The notes below the pieces were generated by a model. That model had not been told where the DNA came from and did not search any database. It saw nothing but the letters and a program-made list of their open reading frames with translations. A stretch of DNA of 64,000 bases from Meghimatium bilineatum (Eukaryota > Mollusca > Gastropoda > Stylommatophora > Philomycidae). The translations under genes were made by a program, and so were the position numbers. The stretch spans positions 7,489,747-7,553,746 of the forward strand of contig CM067312.1 in assembly GCA_034231615.1 (NCBI GenBank), given 5' to 3'. Shown in pieces: positions 1-11,639 of this stretch (the stretch's first letter is position 1; each line of letters begins with the position of its first letter).

Positions 1-195
1 GCCTTCAACTCCTGTACTTGCTAGAGTAGGCTGTGTCCTGCTAGATTTTAGGAGGGCCTAGCCAGTCTTATTTTTCAGCCTATGTTGGCTGTACGGCAAG
101 GATCTGGTTTCGATGGGGCATCCGTAGATAAGGAGGGTTTGGGGTAAATCCCCTCACACCCCAGTAAGTCAGAATATGATATTTACTACAGGAAC

Positions 196-560
196 CCCAC
201 CAAAGACGGATGTATCAGGCTATTGGTACAAATAAAACGGAAAACTGCCCAAAACAACTGTCAATACTTCATTTTTCCCGTTAAGCAGTTGCTGTGAATT
301 GTGTAGCTGTGTGATAAAGGCCGCATGCTCTTGTTGCCGCCACGTCATGTACAGGGTGAGTTTTTTAATTTACCCTCCGGCAGAAACAAATCCAGTCCTT
401 ACCGGGGAACCGAACTCTAGACTTCACTAGTGTGAGACCAACGTTCTAACCTCTCGGCCATGAGCCACAACAATTTTTCTACATAAATATAGTGGGGCCA
501 TGATCCTGCTACAGGAGAGATCCAGCGGGAGTTTAAGTATGAACGCTGAAGAAGAAGTCC
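196..560 (+). mobile_element. Family A interspersed repeat, interrupted
   Basis: The left part carries the family A signature (GACGGATGTATCAGGC) and the right part carries its end (GATCCAGCGGGAG then GAACGCTGAAGAAGAAG). The usual middle, with CTCTGGACTACATCCTGCTGG, is missing and replaced by unrelated DNA that includes a tRNA-like SINE. Family A recurs at least seven more times in this window. I do not recognise it as a named element. Confidence 0.6.
385..490 (-). mobile_element. tRNA-derived SINE head inserted in a family A repeat
   Basis: Read on the minus strand, the segment has an A-box-like GGCCGAGAGGTTAGAACG and a B-box-like GAGTTCGGTTCCCCGG about 35 bases apart, the layout of an internal RNA polymerase III promoter. 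It lies inside the disrupted family A copy, so it probably landed there. No intact cloverleaf or mature tRNA gene is claimed. Confidence 0.5.
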
Positions 561-693
561 TAGAACATAAGTGAAAAAAGGGTAAAACCAATCCCCCCCC
601 CCTTAAAAAAACAAAAGGGGTTTCCCCCAAAACCACCCTCCCCTTTTAAAGACGTCATGTCTTCGGCCCTGATGGTATCAGAAGCCAACTTAA

Positions 694-837
694 AGAAAAC
701 ATCGGGAACAAGCTATCAAATTCCAAATAAGAAAACATCGGGAACAAGCTATCAAATTCCAAATAAGAAAACATCGGGAACAAGCTATCAAATTCCAAAT
801 AAGAAAACATCGGGAACAAGCTATCAAATTCCAAATA
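694..837. repeat. 36-bp minisatellite, 4 copies
   Basis: Four nearly identical units beginning GAAAACATCGGGAACAAGC. Because 36 is a multiple of three the array is open in frame, giving a repeated KTSGTSYQIPN peptide; this is a by-product of unit length and not evidence for a gene. Confidence 0.9.
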
Positions 838-1269
838 AACTGAAAGTAGTCTTTTTTATTATAAGGAATGACTTTCCCAGACTAAAGGGTTAATTATATG
901 AGAGATGCACAGCGTTCGTGGACCACCTCGGTAGAAATCTCGGCACATGTACTGTTCTGTATACAGGCTGCCTCCACTATCTATGTTTCTTCAGCGACGA
1001 ATACGGTGAATAAAGCAGAAACCAGAGCTCTCCAGTTCGAGCGATGTGATGCCACTGTGTGTAATTCTTGTATGTTGCTGAGACCCTTGAGGGCTCTGTG
1101 AAGAGTGTCTATTGATCTTCCTCTTTTTCTCTTGATATCTGGTGCCCATTTATACTTATTGTAGTTTTCATTCACTCAAAACATGTCCGATATAAGCCCA
1201 TCATTTTTTTCTTATTGTTGTAGAAACATATTGCTGTCCAATTCGATTGTCAAGGTGACCATGAAACTA

Positions 1270-1400
1270 TACTAAAGTCGGATGTGTTGGTCCGAAAGGC
1301 GCAGCTATCGCAGCCACGTTGTAAACCATAACACAATACATTCAGCTCTCCAGACTACACCCTTCTAATCTGCAGGTATTTGAGAATGAAGGAAGAACAG
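1270..1400 (+). mobile_element. Family B interspersed repeat (3' part)
   Basis: Has the family B blocks in order: AAGTCGGATGTGTTGG, CCGAAAGGCGCAG, GTTGTAAACCATAACACAA, CTCCAGACTACA, and a tail related to TCTGCAGGAGTTTGAGAA. Families A and B share the right-hand third but differ on the left. Confidence 0.6.
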
Positions 1401-2345
1401 TACAATAACACACACCAACTAAGGAAATATAATACAATAAAACATAACACATGATTAAACAGAGTAAAACACAACACAATAAGTTAGTGCCCTGAAGCTC
1501 TGTACATGACAGTTATATAAATCGATAATGCCAACAAAACAGAAGCAAGAAAACAAATTCTGAATGACAAAATCCAAGACTCGAAGATAGCACATTAAAT
1601 AATAATATAGTTAGTAAATATAGACCTACATAACGGACACATAATCATAAATTATTTACACAATGAGGAAGCCCATATGCTCGGAGATAGTGCCATACCT
1701 ATCAACTACCATAAATATCATTCTGTACTCCAGTCCAAAAATTCTGTATTATGGCCTAAAATTCTGCATTTTTAACTAAAATTATGTATTTGTGCCTAAA
1801 AGTCTGAATTATTGTCTAAAATTATGTATTTTTTGCCTAAAATTATGTATTTTTTCTAAAATTCTGAATTTATGCCTATAATTCTGTATAGGCCTATGTG
1901 CCTAAACTTCTGCCAATATATAAGGAATATTTTAGCAAAGGTAAATACTAGAATTAATTATGGAGTATTCAATGAAACTGGAGTATTTTCTCAACAAAAT
2001 GGAGCAAATCTGTGATAGTTGAGGTGTATGTTAGTTTATGGTTCAACAGTCAGACCAAATGTAAGAAGTTTGAAATTAGACATATTTATTGCTTTATTGA
2101 TACATGGCTGTAGAAACATCTTCAATAAGGCAGGGTGGGAAGATAAAAAAAAAACTAACTTTACTATTATTTTTTGTATTCCCTAAAGTTTGGTAGGATT
2201 GACTATGACTTTTTAAAAAAAAAACCATTAAGGAAAGTGTGGTGCAGGGAAAATAAAGGGTTACCAGAGTTTGTAATAATAAAAGTCATGTTTTCAATTC
2301 CTAAGAGGGAGGTCCCTCCCACCCTCTATATGTTCGGACTTATAT
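1400..2345. other. Gene-free AT-rich stretch with an imperfect ~20-bp repeat
   Basis: No exon or transposon protein is visible. Between about 1735 and 1915 an imperfect repeat of the form CCTAAAATTCTGTATT recurs about eight times with variable spacing. The rest looks like ordinary AT-rich intergenic sequence. Confidence 0.6.
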
Positions 2346-2349
2346 AGGC

Positions 2350-2500
2350 AAAATTCTTCTTCAGCATACATTCTCAAACTCCCACTGGTTCTCTTTTGTA
2401 GCAGGACAATGATTCAACTAAATTTCCAGACGGGTGTAGACCAGAGAATGAAAATACATTGTGTGGATGTTTTATTTGTGCCAATGGTGCTATACATTTT
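2350..2500 (-). mobile_element. Family A interspersed repeat
   Basis: Reverse-strand copy: it starts with TTCTTCAGCATACATTCTC and continues through CTTTTGTAGCAGGACAATG and CCAGAGAATG to TTTATTTGTGCCAATGG, matching the other A copies in reverse order. Confidence 0.65.
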
Positions 2501-3164
2501 ATAACGGTGGGTGTACTGATAAATAAAACTGGCCTTAAAAAGTGGGCCTGGACATCTTTTTTTCATCAATTTATATTTGTTTTTGATTGTTTCTTGATGC
2601 AAGGTTGGTAGCATTAATAAAACTCTATATGAACATGTAATGAATGATCTTGGTTTGCATACAAAGTGTGTAGCCATAACATGAGATGTTTGAGAGCCAC
2701 TGATACAGATAAAATGTGACATGTGGCTCTAAATATATGAAAAAATTAGGATACAAAGCAAAATTAATTTATGTAGAAAGAGAGATAACAAATAATTATA
2801 TGATTGTCGTTTTCACTTGTGATTTTGAACGTGTTTTTGTTGTGATCCTCTCTTTTCCATCATGTGAAATGTGCTTCCTATGGAGGCCGTAGTGATGGAT
2901 TACCTGAGCCACAACCTCCATTAATTTATGATGGTTAAAGATTTTGATATAACCAAATCAGACTATGTCTGCGGTTGAAAGTGGAGTACCTCCTGGAGGT
3001 TTTGGTGACTGGATAGACATGCTTATTAAAAAGGCAATCTTTTGAAGTTTTTGTTACCTCTAATATTTTATGGTAGGGCATACTGATATAACCAAATTTG
3101 ACTTTGTTGTCCGACAATTGAAAGAGGCATGCCTCTTCAAAAGAGAACCAGAACCGTGACTATT

Positions 3165-3245
3165 TTTTTATGGTCCATGGGGATTATTGCTTGAAGCTAC
3201 AGAGTTACGTGCTATGAGTGATACTCTCAGCAGACGACATTCAGC
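3165..3245 (+). mobile_element. Fragment of SINE type 2 (tail region)
   Basis: Contains GTGCTATGAGTGATACTCTC followed by AGCAGACGAC, which matches the segment at about 59780-59820 and, reversed, at about 59010. Flanking DNA from 2740 to 3440 shows no exon; the motif GATATAACCAAAT occurs twice (about 2945 and 3090) near GCATGCCTC-type sequence, which hints at an older repeat. Confidence 0.5.
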
Positions 3246-3445
3246 TTTATTGAAGGTGTTGGGAGTACATATGGGGGTAACCCGAGTACAATGCAATCAA
3301 TCCTCTATGCCTTTTCAACCATGGAATTTTTTTCAAAACTTTTATTTACACAAAATAAAAACATGGATTTGAGTCCATATTTGGTTATATCAGGACGTGC
3401 AATAATTTTGTTTAAATGTGGGATTCTGAAGCGACTTAACTACGG

Positions 3446-3785
3446 AGTGTCCATAAATTGATGAAAATAATTGTTTGCCAATTTATGACTCTCTTGTCAA
3501 CAACTGTCAAGGATTCATGGACACCCACTCGGCTTAATTATGCCAACAATGTTTGAAATACCACCCACCTCAATTTTTTAATATGAAAAAAAAACTAGAT
3601 GCTTTATTTATGATTGTTATAAATAAGTTTCACATTTAAAAACATTTAATCAGGACTGCTGGGTATAAAACCAATATTGTTGATGCCAAATTTTGTCAAA
3701 CACTCTCTCCAGTGTCAACAATTGCCAAACACTTGCAGGATCCCCCCCCCCAATTGTTCATGTCATTTATGGACAGGCCCTAATA
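3446..3785. mobile_element. MITE with GTCCATAAAT terminal inverted repeats
   Basis: The left end reads GTGTCCATAAATTGATG and the right end reads CATTTATGGACAGGCCC, which are inverted relative to each other. There is no transposase between them. Related elements sit at 21335-21675 and 50098-50450. I infer a non-autonomous DNA transposon; the superfamily is not determined. Confidence 0.55.
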
Positions 3786-4019
3786 ATTCCACAGAAGAAT
3801 TTTCCATTTAATTTCTGCTGCTACATACTCTAAATTGCCAGGCAAGATGAACATATTTTCTATGTACTCTAGAATGCCACATAAGATGGATACATTTTGC
3901 TATGTACTCTAGATTGCCAGGTAAGATGGATATATTTTTGGTTATTTACATTGTATGCATGTGATTACTTTCTGTAGTGGAATTTGTCCACGTATTCTAT
4001 CGAAGAACACATACACTCA

Positions 4020-4345
4020 GAACTGTAAGAATTCTGAGCAGAAAAAATCATAATGCAGGAAACACGATTTTAACCAGTCTGTTCAGATGACACCTATTCG
4101 CCTCACAACTTGAGTCAACAGGTTTTCCATATTCGACCAATGTGTCAAGGTTTATGTCAAATGTTTTCAGTGAGATCTTTAACAAGTCCTTGTAACGCTT
4201 CTTTTGTCCATCTTGAGAGAACATGTCCTTCTTCATCTCACTATAGAGGAGTATTTTTGGTAGATGGTTATCTGGCATACATACTATATAACCTTCCCAA
4301 CGAATTTGTGCCTGCATCAGAATAGTATCAATGCTAGGCAATACA
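4020..4345 (-). pseudogene. Zinc-finger-type LINE, C-terminal fragment
   Basis: The minus strand encodes a decayed stretch with DTILMQAQIRWEGY, then QDGQKKRYKDLLKISLK. It lines up with ILMKAQARWAGHLVRM and GGQKKRFKDTLKSSLK of the better copy at 24766-26398. It is the region between the reverse transcriptase domain and the C-terminal zinc finger of a non-LTR retrotransposon. Stop codons and substitutions show it is inactive. Confidence 0.65.
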
Positions 4346-4969
4346 GTTAAGATAAGACAAAGATACAAGTGGAGAGATAATCATCTGGAGATGGATCAAT
4401 GACAATTTGTCAAGGTATACCACCAAGAAATAGAAAGCATTGGAGATCTATTACAGCAACCATTGTTGAAGGAATGTTACATAAAATCTGATAACCTTAG
4501 AGGTCAACAGAGTAGCCAGATTGTTTTGACAATTCATGACAATTATTATTATGCTGGGAACTTGTGCAGATAAGGCCAGATTACATAAACAGTCAATGTG
4601 GTGGAAATGAACAAGTGAATATAGTGAGAATGAACATTAAATGTGTCAAAAATGAACAGCAATTTTATGAACTACAAGAACTATACTGCACATAGCAAAA
4701 ATATTGTTTTACATCAAATCTTTACATCCAAATTGTGAAAAGTTTGAAACAAAATTGTGAAAACTTTGAATCCAAAAATATCACTTTCAATAAAAGTATC
4801 AGAATTCTAGATCTAAGATGCTTATAGTAATCACAGATTAACTACAAATATTCACAAATGGACATAGTTCATTTTACATGGCAGGATGGTTCATTTTACA
4901 AGGCAAGATGGGTGCAAATGGTTTCACTTTGCTTTCAGCTGATTCCCAGGTTCTGTCTATAATCTATAA

Positions 4970-5115
4970 ACCCGTAGTTTATTCAGTAGTTTATTATTGC
5001 TTTCTGAATGTTCCACATGCACAATTCTCTGCTGTGGGATTCAAACCCAGTACCTTGGCCGTCACAGATGTGTTCTGTACCTCGCAGCCACAGAGCCGGA
5101 CAGGTACCCATACAG
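4970..5115 (-). mobile_element. tRNA-derived SINE type 1
   Basis: Read in reverse it begins TGTCCGGCTCTGTGGCTGCG (A-box region) and has a B-box-like GGGTTTGAATCCC, then AATTGTGCATGTGGAACATTC. The same order occurs at 21715-21900 (plus). The stretch 4380-4970 before it shows no gene. Confidence 0.6.
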
Positions 5116-5164
5116 ACACAGGATATAATACATTTAATAATACTACGATAATAATAAAAGACAG

Positions 5165-5330
5165 TGGGAATTATCCATCCAAGATGGATGTGTCGGGCCA
5201 CTGCAGAAAATAAATGGAAAATAAAACTAAAACACATTAAATTCTGCTGGAAATCTAATAGGACCATGGTCCTATTACAAGAGAGATCCAGCGGGAGTTT
5301 GAGAATGAACACTGAAGAAGAAGGTGGGAA
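5165..5330 (+). mobile_element. Family A interspersed repeat
   Basis: Shows GATGTGTCGGGCCACTGC, CTGCTGGAAATCTAATAGGA, AGAGATCCAGCGGGAGTTTG and the GAAGAAGAAG end in the family order. Confidence 0.7.
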
Positions 5331-5334
5331 ATAT

Positions 5335-6392
5335 TACTATTAAGAAAACAAAATGAAGGCACAAATAGGTCTGAAAAAAGTGGAGAATTTTATATTTTCA
5401 AACATCACCAAAAAAAATTATTTAGTTTTCAAAAATCTTCAAATGTAGATGGCAAGAAACAAATAACTGATAAGATTAAAGCAATATCTCCAGACATGGA
5501 TAAACTTCAACAAGGGTACGTCTAGAAACTCTGAAATAACAACCATGTTATTTATTGGATTGGTATTGAAGCATGATTTTTAGTTGAGTGATTTTCTGAA
5601 CAAATAATGGTACACTCGGAGCACCCCCATAAGAGTTTGTTCTCTTTAAGCAGATGAGAAGGGTATGTATGTTCATAATTCCCCTATCTTGTTAATTGTA
5701 TATCTTCCTCCTCCTACCACTTAATTGTTTATTTCTACTGCCTCCAAGAGCAATTGAACACTCCTTCAATCTCCTTATAGTAGCCTTTCGCACCAAGGTG
5801 TTATTATAAAGAGAGAATTTCAAATGTCCTTCTTGTCATCTGTTCTGATCAAGGCTGTAAATAAGGAGGAAATTTGGAGGTTCAAAAGAGAACCAGCAAG
5901 AGTTTGAGAATGAACACAGAAGAGGAAGATATTGGAGGCTGTCATACACTTGACAATGACTACTATTTAGAATGGAGAGAAACACCAGTATAGCTGTCAA
6001 CTGATTATTTCCTAAATCCGTATTTAAACAAAATTATTTCCATATTCCAATAACAGCGCCAGTATTTAGAAAAAAAACATTAATTTTAAAACAGTTTTTA
6101 AGACATGAATATCAGCTGAGAAGAATCAGAGAACTGACTTTATTGCAAACATGTTTTCCCATTTATACTCTATTCCTGCTGAAAGTATTATTTAAAACAA
6201 ATAGCTTCATAACTCAAGTGAAAATACAATGAACATTTGAAAACATGCTGAAATCATAAGTGTTTGGTCAAAAGGCACAGATAACAGATATAAGTTGTAA
6301 ACACACACTGCATTCCATTCTCTGGATTATATTCAATTAACAAGCAGAAGTATGGAAACAAATACAGAAAATATAGAACAGATTGTAGAAAT
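5335..6392. other. Gene-free stretch with one repeat tail
   Basis: No exon or transposon protein visible. Around 5880-5935 is an isolated family A tail (AGAACCAGCAAGAGTTTGAG then GAACACAGAAGAGGAAG). Confidence 0.5.
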
Positions 6393-6545
6393 AATGTTAT
6401 TAGCAAGTATAGAGAAGATTGTACAAAAAAGTTACTAGCAAATATAGAGAAGATTGTAGAAAAAATGTTATTAGCAAATATAGAGAAGATCGTAGAAAAA
6501 ATGTTATTAGCAAATATAGAGAAGATCGTAGCAAAAATTGGTACA
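6393..6545. repeat. ~36-bp minisatellite, about 4 copies
   Basis: Units of the form AGAAGATTGTAGAAAAAATG then TTATTAGCAAATATAG; the first copies are more diverged than the last two. A further degenerate copy lies near 6750. Confidence 0.8.
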
Positions 6546-6559
6546 TGTTAGGCGAATGT

Positions 6560-7850
6560 GACCTCAGTTTTCACATGATAACAGTCCATCTTTTTTAATA
6601 GTAGTTTGATTTCATTGAGCTTCATGCAGATCGATGGATGCTGCATTGCGTGTCTTTAGCGAAAGTTAATTTCGTTAAACAATGTGTGAGATCAGTTCTG
6701 TAAAAATTAGTCTACATCTGTATAACATGAACCAAATATTTTTACTGGCAAGTATAGAGAAGGTTGTTGAAAAAAAGTTATTTCATTAGCTTTGCCTTAA
6801 AACAAATGTAATTATCTGATTAACCGTCTAATGTATTTATGCAATTTTTTGCATATGATGTTATATTTGGTTAGACATAATAAATACATACTTATATTTG
6901 TACATCATATACAAAAATTATATCCAAAATTTTTTATAAACAAATGAAATACTTTAGCCTCTGTCAGTATACTAATTATTGTGTATTGAGAACATTTTTT
7001 TTTTCCACTTCAGACATTTCACCGGATATAAATTTAAACACTGTCTGTCATATGTTCAAGAGTACAAAATAGTGCAACTTCACACTTAAATCATGCCAAC
7101 TGTATATGATAAACAAATCATGTGTAAAAGAGGTCTTACAATTGAATATAAACATCTTTAAAAATGTATGTGAGATGTATGTTGACAAGTAAACTTGATA
7201 TATATCACAAATAAACAAAAGTGAAACTAATGGCTGCATTGTAATGAAAAATTTAATTCATAGGGTCTATACCATTTCAAATTCACACGCAATATTTCAA
7301 TTATATGCATTATATATTTGGATAAATCATTTTGAAGCTGGGCAAAGCTAGTGAAACGTGCTATAGCAAATATTGAGTACATTTATAGTAAACTATATTT
7401 AATATTACAATTGAAGGAAAATAGGAAAATACAGTAGATAATTGTACAATGTATAACAGTAAAAATGTATAATTTGACCAAAAGGTGTTTATCAACAACT
7501 GGACCATATAACTTTTTTGGCTAGGAATAAATGAAACACTTTATACAAAATAAAGAATGGACTTTTATCAACAAATTAATTGTATGCCGAAGGTCTGCAG
7601 GGTTTAGCAGTGGTCTACCAGACAAACAATCATGCTATATTATATTTCTAAGTAGTGGAACTACATAGCAAGGCTTTTCTTCCAGTTAATGTCCCACCAA
7701 CATTCATCTTCTTATAGTTATATGTTTCATGCTGTATGTTTTTGTTGTCCCCCTACACTTAAGTTTCTTGTGGCAATGTTTTATTTGTGTCTTCTATCAA
7801 ATAATCTCTGTGGAAGATAAAGAGATGCAGACCAGCAGTAATTGCATCCT
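6560..7850. other. Gene-free AT-rich stretch
   Basis: No supported exon, tandem array or transposon. Short open frames here are AT-rich and lack splice or domain support. Confidence 0.5.
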
Positions 7851-8190
7851 TTAGTTTTTTTTGCCTACTTTTAGCTTGTGTTTTTTGTGTCTACTTTTAG
7901 CTTGTGCTTTTTGTGCCTATTTTTAGTTTGTGTTTTTGTGCCTATTTTTAGCTTATGCTTTTTGTGCCTACTTTTAGCTTGTGCTTTTTGTGCCTACTTT
8001 TAGCTTGTGCTTTTTGTATCTACTTTTAGATTGTGCTTTTTGTGCCTACTTTTAGCTTGTGTTTTTGTGCCTACTGTTAGCTTGTATTTTTTGTGCCTAC
8101 TTTTAGCTTGTGTTTTTGTGCCTACTTTTAGCTTGTGCTTTTTGTGCCTACTTTTAGCTTGTGCTTTTTGTGCCTACTTTTAGCTTGCTT
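7850..8190. repeat. ~26-bp minisatellite, about 13 copies
   Basis: Units of TTTTTGTGCCTACTTTTAGC plus TTGTGC, with single-base and one-base-length variants. The array runs directly into the SINE that follows. Confidence 0.9.
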
Positions 8191-8340
8191 ACTATCACCT
8201 GGTTACAGCTTGCCAGGTTCGAAACTACAAAACTATCTGGGTCATGATATCTTGCCTGATAAGACCATTCCTCCAGTGGACCCAGTTGTAAATGGGTACC
8301 TGACATATAAGTTGGGAACTGGTCACCCCACCTAATAGTT
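8185..8340 (+). mobile_element. SINE type 3
   Basis: Contains CTTACTATCACCTGGTTACA, CCAGGTTCGAAAC (B-box-like), and CCAGTGGACCCAGTTGTAAA followed by TGGGTACCTG. The same blocks occur reversed at 16365-16525. The GACCCAGCTGTAAATGGGTA core resembles one I know as common in SINEs of marine invertebrates; that link is from memory. Confidence 0.6.
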
Positions 8341-8649
8341 GTTGAAGCTTAGTAGAGTTTTCTTCATTCCTGATGACATTTATGGGACCTACCTTTTTCA
8401 TTACTAGGTGGAGGGGAACATCAGATGTATCATTACTGCAGATGGGTCAATAAATCTGACAATAGAGTTATGAAATAGTTGACTCAGAAGTATATGCTAT
8501 GCCCCTGGCAGGACGAGACAATTCTGGGTATTTCTGCACTAGATTGTCTCCCTGTGATAACTAGATTTGCATCCATAAACTTCCCTAACACAAACATGCC
8601 TTCGAGGCAACAACTCTACTGGGTTTATGCTCCATTAACAATTAAAAGG

Positions 8650-8800
8650 ATGTATCACCAAAGTCAGATGTATCGGGCCATTTATGAAAATGAAACGATG
8701 ATACAATGCATCTCCGTTCTCTGAACTACATCCTGTTGGAAATTTAGTAGGACCATTATCTTGCTACAAGAGAGGTCCAGCGGGAGTTTTAGAACGAATG
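8650..8800 (+). mobile_element. Family A interspersed repeat
   Basis: Runs from AGTCAGATGTATCGGGCC through CTCTGAACTACATCCTGTTG and TAGTAGGACCATTATCTTGC to GGTCCAGCGGGAG. The DNA on either side (8340-8650 and 8810-9270) has no visible gene. Confidence 0.7.
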
Positions 8801-9279
8801 CAAACAATCAAATAACAATAAATGATGTATTATGATGATTAAACCGTATTTAAACCGTATGAGATTAAGGCAATGTCTGGGAACCTTTTTTATGCAATGG
8901 ACCATTTATAAATTCAGAACAGGGTGTTGTTGCCCCACAAAATTATTAACTTAATAAAAAATTTGCCTGCAATATTTACTCAAATATTTAAGTAACTCAC
9001 CCCTAATGTGATGATTGGAACTGTTTCTTTGTGTTGAGCAGTGTATGTATCTTATTATTAATTCTCACTTAATACAAATTTATGGTGTTATGGTACAAGA
9101 TTCTAGATTTATTGATTTTTAGACCAGCCTTGGTTATGTTCGGCAAGCCAAACCATATGAACCCGCGGGTCAAAGGTTTACCACCCCCTGGTTTAAGGAA
9201 TACTTTCCTGTAAAGCAGGAATACAGTTTGTGTTTTTATGTTACCATGAAACCATACTTTTTAGATAGATCATTTCCAC

Positions 9280-9432
9280 TGAAGACGGATGTGTCAGGAC
9301 ATTGGCGCAAATAAAATAGTGACACAATGCCTTTCCATTCTCTGGACATTCTTCTGGAAATCTAGTAGGATCATTGTCCCTCTGTAAGAGAGATCTGGTG
9401 GGAGTTTGAGAATGACTGATGAAGAAGAAGAT
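9280..9432 (+). mobile_element. Family A interspersed repeat, near complete
   Basis: One of the clearest copies: AAGACGGATGTGTCAGGACA, GCGCAAATAAAATAG, CCATTCTCTGGACATTC, TAGTAGGATCATTGTCC, GAGAGATCTGGTGGGAG, ending in GAAGAAGAAG. Confidence 0.75.
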
Positions 9433-9439
9433 AGATCAT

Positions 9440-9960
9440 TTTGTATTGACAGTACATGTAAATATGACACCATTTTAAATTTCACACAGCTATGGTAACA
9501 TTCATGTTTTTTGCTATCAGTTCAGCAAATCACTAATAATCTAAATAAGAAATGAAAAAAAGTAGTGCACTGATAAAATAAAAAATATAAACCAGATTTA
9601 GAAGGAAATTTTTATCAAAACAATATGGCTGTATCTGTACTCGACTTCTTCTTCATCAGTACCTCTTGGGTGATATTTGTTTAGAAGGATACAGAAGAAG
9701 AATAAATGAACACACATATTTACTTCTCAAGTATGCATCTGAATTGTAAGCAATGTTCCCTCTAATTTTTTTTTTCCTGTGTGGATCAGACAGTAGTTTG
9801 GATAATCTTTAAAGTTGTGGGATGTTTACCATTGTTGTAGTAGTACTTGACAATCTCTGTTAGGTCCACATTCTTTTAGGTCCACATTCTTTTAGGTCCA
9901 CATTTATTTAATTGCGGTGATGGTTTCCAAGATTCATGCTTGAAGTTATGAATTAGGCAT
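9440..9960. other. Gene-free stretch with a short 17-bp repeat
   Basis: Three tandem units of TTAGGTCCACATTCTTT lie at about 9858-9905. Nothing else supported. Confidence 0.6.
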
Positions 9961-10019
9961 GAGGAACCTTCAGCCACCATGCAGAACCTTTTGATCTGTC
10001 ACATTGGTGGTGTGATGAT

Positions 10020-10528
10020 GATGGTGGCTGGAGTGCTATAGGTGTCTGTTTTCTTGCTGATTCTCTCAGAATGCTTTAAAAGACTCTGTTGGGCTACTTA
10101 TACAGTCAGTGGGTGGAGTCAGTTATGAAGTCTGTGCTGAAGAGAGAACTGCCTTCATTTTTATGTCTGGACACATGGATTTTGGGGGAAATGAGAGAGC
10201 GGATGGACTTGCCAGTGTGGCCGCAGTAGTAGTTCAATGGACTATGTGCTATTTTGAATGCAATTCAGGAGTTGGCCCAGTTGGATGATGTACGGTGTAT
10301 TTCTTCTTGTGAGGCGTGATGTTGCAAGAAATGATTGGCATATTGGAATCAAGGGAAGAGCTGTCAAACTACACAAGCAAGAACAGTCAGTTACCACATG
10401 CTGGAGGACATACCGAAGGACATGCTGGAGGACTTACTGGATATGAGATTGCAGTTGGACATATCCAGAGTGTTATGATGAAGATCTGACGACTAACTAA
10501 ATAACCAACCAACCAGCTAACCAACGGT
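10020..10528 (+). pseudogene. RNase H-type LINE, 3' end remnant
   Basis: In the plus strand, SGHMDFGGNERADGLAS matches the last catalytic region of RNase H domains found in some LINEs (compare GHVGVRGNERADQLAS at 36.9 kb). A frameshifted DSLRML lies upstream, like the DSMSM segment of the other copy. The element ends in CTGACGACTAACTAAATAAC, a tail similar to the (CTAA)n tail of the 36.6-kb copy. Frameshifts and stops make it inactive. Confidence 0.65.
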
Positions 10529-10808
10529 CAGCACAGCTGTGTAGCCATATATCTAGAAGGAACATTGTTTACAAATCAAAGTAAGCATGAGTATTTAGTA
10601 TATGCAATATGAAAGATCATGAATATAATGAAAGACTAATTCAATGTAAAGATAAGAGTAGTAATTACCACAGACAACATACAAAAAAGAAAGTAAGCAT
10701 AATATATTTGGTACAGAGTGGAATGAACAATTAAAGATATATCTAAAAGTAGTTCTGCATTACAGAAATAAAACAAACAGGCACATAAATTAGTACATTT
10801 TAACTATT

Positions 10809-11103
10809 TCAAATTTCAGCATTTTGTGTATTTTGCTTCTTGGCAGCTTCCTTTGCTATGGTTGTAAACACCTCTTTTATACCATCACCTGTCATCGAAG
10901 AACACTCAATATAGCCGAGCAGTTTGTTTTTCTTAGCAACACTGTGACCGTTGCTTTCCCGAACAAACATCTCAATACTCCTGGCTTCGTCACGTTTATC
11001 CTTTTTAAGACCGACCAGGAGAATGGGGATATTAGGGCAGGTTTTCCGCATGTCTTGTACCCAGTTAGTTTTCACTGCTTCCAGGCTTTCCTTGTCATCA
11101 ATG
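10809..11103 (-). CDS. Atypical Rho-family GTPase, last coding exon
   Basis: This exon follows an acceptor (TTTTTCTCTCATTCAG) and completes a split Ser codon from the exon at 12111-12208. It encodes 97 residues and a TGA stop. It starts IDDKESLEAVKTNWVQDM, a typical Rho-family helix. The guanine-specificity loop reads LLVGLKKDKRDE, so the usual N/TKxD Thr/Asn is Leu. The G5 loop reads YIECSSMTGDG, close to the Rho form ECSAKT. The Rho insert region is present but about seven residues shorter than in RhoA. The protein ends KKQNTQNAEI, with no CAAX box, so ordinary prenylation is not expected. Membrane attachment, if any, must use another route. No poly(A) signal was identified with certainty downstream. 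Confidence 0.85.
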
Positions 11104-11235
11104 CTGAATGAGAGAAAAACAATGGGAGATTAGAAAGATCTTTATATGGATGCTAAATGAGAGAAAAACAATGGGAGATTAGAAAGATCTTTATATGGAT
11201 GCTAAGTGAGAGAAAAACAATGGGAGATTTGACAG
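11104..11235. repeat. ~51-bp tandem repeat spanning a 3' splice site
   Basis: About 2.5 units of GAGAGAAAAACAATGGGAGA then TTAGAAAGATCTTTATATGG. On the gene strand each unit supplies a pyrimidine tract and an AG (CTCTCATTCAG, CTCTCATTTAG, CTCTCACTTAG). The first of these is the acceptor of the GTPase last exon, so the repeat has multiplied the acceptor within the intron. Confidence 0.85.
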
Positions 11236-11339
11236 ATGCTCTTTATAGCTAAGAATGTGTGCATAGCAAGTGTAACATTATGTGAATAATTATAAATGTA
11301 TATTGCAAGTTATATTCTACATTGTCATTGTGTCCTGAA

Positions 11340-11535
11340 GGGAAGCAAAGAATAGTGACACTGTTACCTGCCAAAAATGTCATAAGAAGCTATTTAGGAG
11401 GTTTGGTGGTGTGTGAAGTTGGCTGTCCCATTCCATTTAGGGTCAAAGTGAACCAGAAGACATACTGAAGTCGGATGTGTCAGAAATGCAGATACCACAG
11501 CTAAGTTTTAAACCATGACATAACGCATTCTGTAT
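11340..11535 (+). mobile_element. Family B interspersed repeat, 3'-truncated
   Basis: Starts AGGGAAGCAAAGAATAGTGA, continues CATAAGAAGCTATTTAGGAG, GTTGGCTGTCCC, TGAAGTCGGATGTGTCAG and AAACCATGACATAACGCATT, then breaks off into a LINE fragment. Lies in the third intron of the GTPase gene. Confidence 0.7.
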
Positions 11536-11639
11536 CCCAAAGAAGGTCACTGTAGCAGGACTGCAGAAGGACTGCAGCAAAATGTATACAGTACAAGCTT
11601 GACCTTTCTGCATCTCATCCAAAAAAGAAGTTTTAGCAG

